DNA from: Bacillota bacterium
GTDB lineage: Bacteria > Bacillota_A > Clostridia > Christensenellales > Aristaeellaceae
Assembly (NCBI GenBank): GCA_023421735.1
Contig: JAEZSP010000076.1
Coordinates: 1 to 17,457, forward strand
Reading direction: 5' to 3'
DNA: 17,457 bases
Position numbers and translations under genes: made by a program. Position 1 is the first letter of the stretch; each line of letters opens with the position of its first letter. Positions 13,903-17,457 of this stretch are shown here, one piece after another. The notes under the pieces were generated by a model. That model ran no database searches. It was given only the letters and a program-made list of their open reading frames with translations, and was not told where the DNA came from.

Positions 13903-15228
13903 ATGTACGAAGGAACAGCAAAGATCATATTGGAAAATAAGGATGCGCTCAGGGTCGTGGCGAGCGCCGCCCGCATTTCGACGACGGAAGGTTCCGCGCT
14001 CGAACTGTTTGATCAGCCGGGAGACGCTGAAAAGGATTTGAGGCTCGTGGGCAAGGTGCTCGCATCCGGGCACAAGTCGCTGATGGAGCATCAGACATTC
14101 TCCATCGCGTTCGACCGGGTGAGCGTATTGGTCGAACAGTTTATGATCGAGCATCGTCTTGCCGCCTATATCGTCAAATCGCGGCGCTACGTCGATTTTT
14201 CGGGCGCGGGTTATCTCGTCCCAAGCGACCTTCCGGATGCGGCGCGCGAAAAATACATCGCCCAAACGGAGGCGCTTTTTGCGCTCTACCGCGACCTCAC
14301 AGACGCGGGCGTGCCGCGCGAGGACGCGCGATTCGTACTGCCTTACTCTTTCTCCAGCAATTTTTATGTGACATTGAACGCGCGAACGCTCATCGCGGTC
14401 GTCTGCGAAATGGTCTACGGACGCGGCGCGACACAGCCTGAAATCGCCGCGCTCGGCGCACAGCTTGAATCGCAATTTGATGCGCTCTATCCCGGTATTA
14501 TCGCCGCCGAGCGCACCCGGTATACCCGCTGTGCCGCGCGTCCCATGCCGACCGCGTTCAAACGCGGCGGGGAAGCAAAGGGGCGTGCGAAGCTCGTCGC
14601 TGCGACGCCCAAGCCGCAGGAGGCGCTCTCGCGCGCCATTGAATTTGCGGGCCGATTCGCACCCGAGGATGGGGACTTTGCCTCCGAACGCAACATGATG
14701 GCGCTTGTCAGGGACGCGCGTCCGCGCGAACTGGAATTCCTGAACGCGCAGTTTGTCGTCAGGGACATTTCGCTTGCGTGCGTCACCCACTTTACGCGCC
14801 ACCGGATGCTCTCGCTTCTGGTTCCGGACGCCGTACAGGCGCTGGCGAACGGAAAATATGTCGTGCCCGAAAGCGTACGCAAGGATGCTGTGCTCTTCGC
14901 ACGCTACGAGGCGGCATTTGCGGCCCAGGCAGCACTTGCGGATGAGTGGATGGCCCTTGGCACGCCCTCGCATGACATGGCTTATCTCGCGCTCAGCGGA
15001 CACGTGACGGACATCATGCTCGCCATGAATGCGCGGGAGCTTTTGCACTTCATCAAGCTGCGCACCTGCAACCGCGCACAATGGGAGATTCGGCGCGTGG
15101 CGCGCGAAATGCTCGATGCGCTTCAGGCATACGACGAGGATATTTTCTGGGTCTTTGGCCCCAGCTGCGCCGTGGACGGGCGATGCCCCGAGGGCAGGCT
15201 GAGCTGCGGAAAACCAGCAAAAATGTGA
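13903..15228 (+). CDS. Tandem-domain FAD-dependent thymidylate synthase (ThyX-like)
   Basis: ThyX makes dTMP from dUMP with FAD and methylene-tetrahydrofolate. This protein has 441 residues, about twice the usual 220-250, and contains two ThyX-like domains. The first (about 1-210) has SLMEH (H63), the signature region EHRLAAYIVKSRRY (83-96), YLVPSDL and VLPYSFSSNFYVTLNARTL. The second (about 265-415) has RHRMLS (299-304), KYVVPE, then MNARELLHFIKLRTCNRAQWEIRRVA with R387. Compared with the canonical RHRxxSxxxxSxRY, the first half keeps the S/R/Y end and the second keeps the RHR/S start. The C-terminus adds cysteines C422, C428 and C435. GGGGAG is 6 nt before the ATG. A puuD-like gene follows after 11 nt. 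Confidence 0.88.
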   Translation: MYEGTAKIILENKDALRVVASAARISTTEGSALELFDQPGDAEKDLRLVGKVLASGHKSLMEHQTFSIAFDRVSVLVEQFMIEHRLAAYIVKSRRYVDFSGAGYLVPSDLPDAAREKYIAQTEALFALYRDLTDAGVPREDARFVLPYSFSSNFYVTLNARTLIAVVCEMVYGRGATQPEIAALGAQLESQFDALYPGIIAAERTRYTRCAARPMPTAFKRGGEAKGRAKLVAATPKPQEALSRAIEFAGRFAPEDGDFASERNMMALVRDARPRELEFLNAQFVVRDISLACVTHFTRHRMLSLLVPDAVQALANGKYVVPESVRKDAVLFARYEAAFAAQAALADEWMALGTPSHDMAYLALSGHVTDIMLAMNARELLHFIKLRTCNRAQWEIRRVAREMLDALQAYDEDIFWVFGPSCAVDGRCPEGRLSCGKPAKM

Positions 15229-15239
15229 GGGTGAAAAGG

Positions 15240-15953
15240 ATGAATACAAAAAAACCGATCATTGGCGTCATTCCTTACGAGCATAGCGACGGAACAGGGC
15301 GGCATGTGCCGGATGGATACATAAACGGGATTCTTCAGGCCGGAGGAGAGCCTCTGGTCGTCGATTACGAAGGCTTTCCGTTCGATCAGCTCGACGCGCG
15401 CGCGGATGCGCTCGACGGCATCGTGTTCACCGGCGGTCGGGATGTTGCGCCTGCGCGCTACGATGCAGAACCGTGGCCGGAGCTCGGCTCCGTCTGCCTC
15501 GCGCGCGATGCGCTCGAAATTCCACTCGTTCAGGCGCTCTTCGCGCGCAAAAAGCCGATTCTCGGCATCTGCCGCGGATTGCAGGTGATTAACGTCGCCT
15601 TGGGCGGAACGCTCATTCAGCATGTGCCAAAGGTCTATGGCACCGTTCACCAACAGGAAAAGGAGTCCGCGCCCTTTTCCCACGATGTGGACATCGTCCC
15701 AGGTTCGCGTGTCGCAAACATCTTCGGCGCGACCGCCCTGCGCACCAACAGCTATCACCACCAGGCGGCAGACCGCGTCGCTGCAAATCTCGTCATCACC
15801 GCACGCGCACGCGATGGCGTCATCGAAGCACTCGAGTTTCCCGGCGATCAATTCCTCGTCTGCCTCCAGTGGCATCCCGAAAAGACGCTCGGCCTCGACG
15901 AATACTCCATCAAGCCCTTCCAGGCGCTGATCGCGGCGGCTGCGGGGAGATAA
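15240..15953 (+). CDS. Gamma-glutamyl-gamma-aminobutyrate hydrolase family (PuuD-like) amidotransferase
   Basis: This is a 237-residue class I glutamine amidotransferase-like hydrolase of the peptidase C26 group. It begins KPIIGVIPYE and has DGIVFTGGRDVAP. The catalytic nucleophile is C111 in GICRGLQVINVALGGTLIQH, and the acid/base pair is H212 and E214 (QWHPEK). SYHHQAADRV is typical of the PuuD branch. In E. coli PuuD hydrolyses gamma-glutamyl-GABA in putrescine breakdown; no other puu genes are present, so the true substrate is open. The ATG at 15240 follows AGGGTGAAAAGG and matches the family start; a longer upstream frame overlaps the thyX-like gene. It is probably co-transcribed with that gene, and a strong terminator follows. 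Confidence 0.93.
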   Translation: MNTKKPIIGVIPYEHSDGTGRHVPDGYINGILQAGGEPLVVDYEGFPFDQLDARADALDGIVFTGGRDVAPARYDAEPWPELGSVCLARDALEIPLVQALFARKKPILGICRGLQVINVALGGTLIQHVPKVYGTVHQQEKESAPFSHDVDIVPGSRVANIFGATALRTNSYHHQAADRVAANLVITARARDGVIEALEFPGDQFLVCLQWHPEKTLGLDEYSIKPFQALIAAAAGR

Positions 15954-15960
15954 CGCAAAG

Positions 15961-15998
15961 AGGATCCGCTTGGGAATATGCCCCAAGCGGATCCTTTT
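15961..15998. terminator. Strong terminator between puuD-like gene and recX
   Basis: A perfect 14-bp stem (15961-15974 with 15982-15995) encloses a 7-nt loop and is followed by TTTTCC. It lies between convergent genes and overlaps the approach to the recX stop. On the minus strand only a short T run (CTTTGC) follows, so it is stronger for the plus strand. Confidence 0.9.
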
Positions 15999-15999
15999 C

Positions 16000-16617
16000 C
16001 TATTCCTCTGCAAAGAAGTGGTCAACGGCCTCCGAGATGGCGTCCCATGGAAATCCCCTGCGTGCGAGCGCCTGTGAAAGTTTCGCCCGCGCCTCGCGTA
16101 GCGGCAGACGCTCATACTTGCGTCCGAGCTTTTCTGCGGCTTCCCGGGCGGCGTGCGCCTGCTGATCCTCGTCCAACTGGGAGAGCGCAGCCTCCGCATC
16201 CTCATCGCCGATGCCCTTTGCCATGAGCTTTCGCTTGACGACATATCGCCCGGCGTTCTTGCGTGCCGCACCTTCCGCAAGGCGCATCGCGTACTGCGCA
16301 TCGTCGATGAGCCGCGCTTCCGCGAGTTTCTCCGTCACGGCCCGCGCAACGGCGGGGACATATCCCCTCCGGACGAGGCTCCTTTCAATTTCGCGCGCGG
16401 TGCGCGCGCTGAAATCGAGGGATGTGAGCGCGGCTTCGTACGCGTCCGCAAATTGAACCGCCGCCACGGTATCCAGATATTCCTCCGGCTGAATGTCGTC
16501 GCCGGCCGAAGTCGGTCTTTTTTCAAAATGAACCTTTTTGATCCGCGCGAAACGCACGCCTTCCATGTAAACTTCGACAATGCCCTGCCGTTCTCTCACT
16601 TCGGTCACAAGCGCCAT
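16000..16617 (-). CDS. recX: Recombination regulator RecX
   Basis: RecX binds RecA filaments and restrains recombination. The protein has 205 residues. Following an N-terminal segment (about 1-55), the three-helix RecX repeats are visible. They include AYEAALTSLDFSARTAREIERSLVRRGY, LIDDAQYAMRLAEGAARKNAGRYVVKRKLMAKGI, and a C-terminal KLSQALARRGFPWDAISEAV. These carry the family's alternating aromatic/basic pattern. The ATG at 16617 follows GGGAGG and begins MALVTEV; 22 further in-frame codons upstream would overlap the promoter. recA is not in the window. The gene is transcribed alone toward the shared terminator. Confidence 0.93.
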   Translation of the reverse strand: MALVTEVRERQGIVEVYMEGVRFARIKKVHFEKRPTSAGDDIQPEEYLDTVAAVQFADAYEAALTSLDFSARTAREIERSLVRRGYVPAVARAVTEKLAEARLIDDAQYAMRLAEGAARKNAGRYVVKRKLMAKGIGDEDAEAALSQLDEDQQAHAAREAAEKLGRKYERLPLREARAKLSQALARRGFPWDAISEAVDHFFAEE

Positions 16618-16636
16618 CCAATCGCCTCCCCCTTCG

Positions 16637-16665
16637 AGTATATCATAAAATGGAGGGAAATTGAA
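16637..16665 (-). promoter_or_regulatory. Candidate sigma-A promoter of recX
   Basis: On the minus strand TTCAAT (16665-16660) and TATACT (16642-16637) are separated by 17 nt, 19 nt upstream of the recX ATG. The -10 is good and the -35 weak. No SOS box was noticed. Confidence 0.55.
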
Positions 16666-16755
16666 GGTGAAGCAAAGCACCAAGGCTTGTATGCATAATC
16701 AACGGGATCCATGCTGCTTTTTTGATGCCCGTCCCGGCTTTCTTTTCTTTTTTCA

Positions 16756-16785
16756 TTGACGCCTTCAATTGCGCTGTGCTATTAT
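16756..16785 (+). promoter_or_regulatory. Promoter of the GNAT-like gene and its leader
   Basis: TTGACG (16756-16761) and TATTAT (16780-16785) are separated by 18 nt. Transcription from here would give a leader of about 105 nt before the GNAT-like start, containing two very short ORFs and a hairpin. The surrounding sequence is clearly more AT-rich than the rest of the window. Confidence 0.65.
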
Positions 16786-16822
16786 TACAATTATAAATGA
16801 TTTCATGAAGGGAGGCTATAAC

Positions 16823-16846
16823 ATGATGATGTTTGCAGTGATGTAA
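16823..16846 (+). CDS. Seven-codon leader ORF (MMMFAVM)
   Basis: An ATG 7 nt after a perfect GGGAGG (16810-16815) opens a frame of only seven codons ending in TAA. The Shine-Dalgarno sequence is as good as those of real genes here, so ribosomes probably initiate. No runs of a regulatory amino acid are seen that would mark a classical attenuator peptide. Confidence 0.4.
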   Translation: MMMFAVM

Positions 16847-16848
16847 TG

Positions 16849-16877
16849 TGGAGAAGCGATATGATTGTTCTTCTCCA
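16849..16877 (+). promoter_or_regulatory. Leader hairpin upstream of the GNAT-like gene
   Basis: TGGAGAAG (16849-16856) pairs perfectly with CTTCTCCA (16870-16877) around a 13-nt loop. The left arm holds the Shine-Dalgarno-like site of the 22-codon ORF. The right arm could alternatively pair CTCC with the GGAG of the GNAT-like gene's own ribosome binding site (16888-16893). Two mutually exclusive foldings are therefore possible. Confidence 0.45.
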
Positions 16878-16929
16878 GTTCAATTGGAAGGAGAATCATG
16901 ATGAAAGAATATCAATTACGGTTGTGTAA
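16861..16929 (+). CDS. 22-codon leader ORF overlapping the GNAT-like start
   Basis: An ATG 4 nt after GGAGAAG opens a frame encoding MIVLLQFNWKENHDERISIT plus two valines. It ends at TAA 16927-16929, past the GNAT-like start in another frame. It could couple or inhibit initiation of the downstream gene. Coding status is uncertain. Confidence 0.3.
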   Translation: MIVLLQFNWKENHDERISITVV

Positions 16930-17368
16930 AGCGGATTTAGACTTGTTTGCTATCTATCAAACCATCTATTCGGATGTCGATACAAACATGTCTTACGATT
17001 GGAATAACCGACTCCGCGACACAAAGTGGGCGATCAATCAATGCTTTTTTTTGACGCTCGATGGAAAGAAGATAGGCGGAGCGATCCTAACAGATGATAC
17101 GATCAGGTTCCCATTTTTGATTTCGCCGTATTGCGACAGAATGCAGTTTTGGAACTACTTATTGAAGCTTTGTCCACGAAAATACTTAAAAGGTATACTG
17201 GATGCGGATGTTTCTATTTTGCATATGTTTGGATATCAAGCAATGGGCACAATGATGGCGTTGTGCCGCCCTTCTGATGTCGTCGAAACAAGATTGCCCG
17301 ATGCGTTCATTTGCCGTTGTTTTGATCCGAATACCAATGCCATCAACTTAAGGATGCAACCACCCTAA
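16898..17368 (+). CDS. GNAT-like N-acetyltransferase, probably C-terminally truncated
   Basis: This is a 156-residue protein resembling the first domain of Lachnospiraceae-type GNAT proteins. It has an opening beta-alpha unit (YQLRLCKADLDLFAIYQTI), LTLDGKKIGGAILTDDTIRFPFL in the acetyl-CoA fold region, and a mid-protein ISPYCDRMQFWNYLL. A later segment, HMFGYQAMGTMMALCRPSD, resembles the end of that domain. Such proteins are usually longer. Here the frame ends FDPNTNAINLRMQPP, with the last ten residues and the stop supplied by the 123-bp repeat, so truncation or exchange of the 3' end is likely. AAGGAG precedes two adjacent ATGs (16898 and 16901); the second has better spacing. Codon use is AT-rich (TTA, ATA, AAT), unlike the neighbours, suggesting horizontal acquisition. 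Confidence 0.7.
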   Translation: MMKEYQLRLCKADLDLFAIYQTIYSDVDTNMSYDWNNRLRDTKWAINQCFFLTLDGKKIGGAILTDDTIRFPFLISPYCDRMQFWNYLLKLCPRKYLKGILDADVSILHMFGYQAMGTMMALCRPSDVVETRLPDAFICRCFDPNTNAINLRMQPP

Positions 17369-17457
17369 AAGCACCAAAAGGACGGCACAAAATCGGCCCT
17401 CTTTCCCGACGAATTCATGCACAAATAGGCGCCCGAATTCTTGGTGATTCCGCGAAT
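17335..17457 (+). repeat. Right copy of the 123-bp inverted repeat
   Basis: This is the plus-strand copy of the element at 5-127, matching at 118 of 123 positions. Its first 34 bases encode the C-terminus and stop of the GNAT-like protein; the remaining bases are non-coding. It runs to the last base of the window, so the true repeat may be longer. GAATTC occurs twice and the interior is GC-rich (GGCGCC), but I found no strong terminator or transposon-type terminal inverted repeat within it. Confidence 0.93.

Noticed and set aside
13867..15249. Minus-strand open frame of 460 codons opposite the thyX-like gene
   Set aside because: It mirrors the real gene, has low-complexity arginine-rich content and no ribosome binding site or domain.
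16684..16755. A terminator or RNA gene upstream of the GNAT-like leader
   Set aside because: Some partial pairing (CGGGATC with GATGCCCG) near a T run, but the stem is broken and I cannot support it.
1..17457. The whole window as one large transposon bounded by inverted repeats
   Set aside because: It contains core chromosomal genes (sigE, sigG, nrdR, recX), no transposase or integrase, and the repeats extend into a coding frame; contig ends at a dispersed repeat are far more likely.

Overview
The window looks like chromosomal DNA from an endospore-forming member of the Clostridia (Bacillota). The evidence is a spoIIGA-sigE-sigG cluster beside a divergent ylmC/ymxH-type gene, nrdR, strong GGAGG-type ribosome binding sites and sigma-A promoters. 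Most genes favour G/C in third codon positions, which is high for the class. I cannot name a genus.

Layout. (1) 1-355: an approximately 123-bp repeat, a 16-codon ORF and the sigG terminator; no ordinary gene. (2) 370-2741, minus strand: spoIIGA, sigE and sigG, the mother-cell/forespore sigma module. sigG has its own sigma-G/sigma-F-like promoter. The intergenic region shared with ylmC (2742-3030) carries several Spo0A-box sequences. (3) 3031-3270: ylmC/ymxH with its own terminator. (4) 3402-7526, plus strand: an apparent operon of nrdR, a PhoB/PhoP-type response regulator, a PhoR-type sensor kinase and an aldo/keto reductase with a ferredoxin-like tail, closed by a terminator. (5) 7597-8347, minus strand: a VOC-fold protein and a small membrane-anchored coiled-coil protein under one sigma-A promoter. 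(6) 8623-13799, plus strand: a tightly packed six-gene operon. It holds a sugar nucleotidyltransferase, a NahK-like N-acetylhexosamine 1-kinase, a ROK fructokinase, an AlkZ-related protein, a TraX-like membrane protein and a glycerophosphodiester phosphodiesterase. (7) 13903-15953: a double-length ThyX-like thymidylate synthase followed by a PuuD-like class I glutamine amidotransferase. (8) 16000-16617, minus strand: recX. (9) 16684-17457: a more AT-rich stretch with one promoter, a leader containing two very short ORFs and a hairpin, and a short GNAT-like gene whose 3' end lies inside a second, inverted copy of the 123-bp repeat.

The two least ordinary signals are these. First, the 123-bp repeat lies at both ends in opposite orientation and supplies the same C-terminal residues (NAINLRMQPP) and stop codon to two otherwise different reading frames. 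It is probably a multicopy dispersed element, and the window may simply end where an assembly broke at it. Second, the 441-residue protein is two ThyX domains in tandem. Their halves appear to have lost complementary parts of the flavin/dUMP signature, as if a homo-oligomeric enzyme had become an asymmetric fused one. The rest is mostly conventional sporulation, regulatory and salvage genes. All functional names come from motif recognition by eye; no database search was possible.
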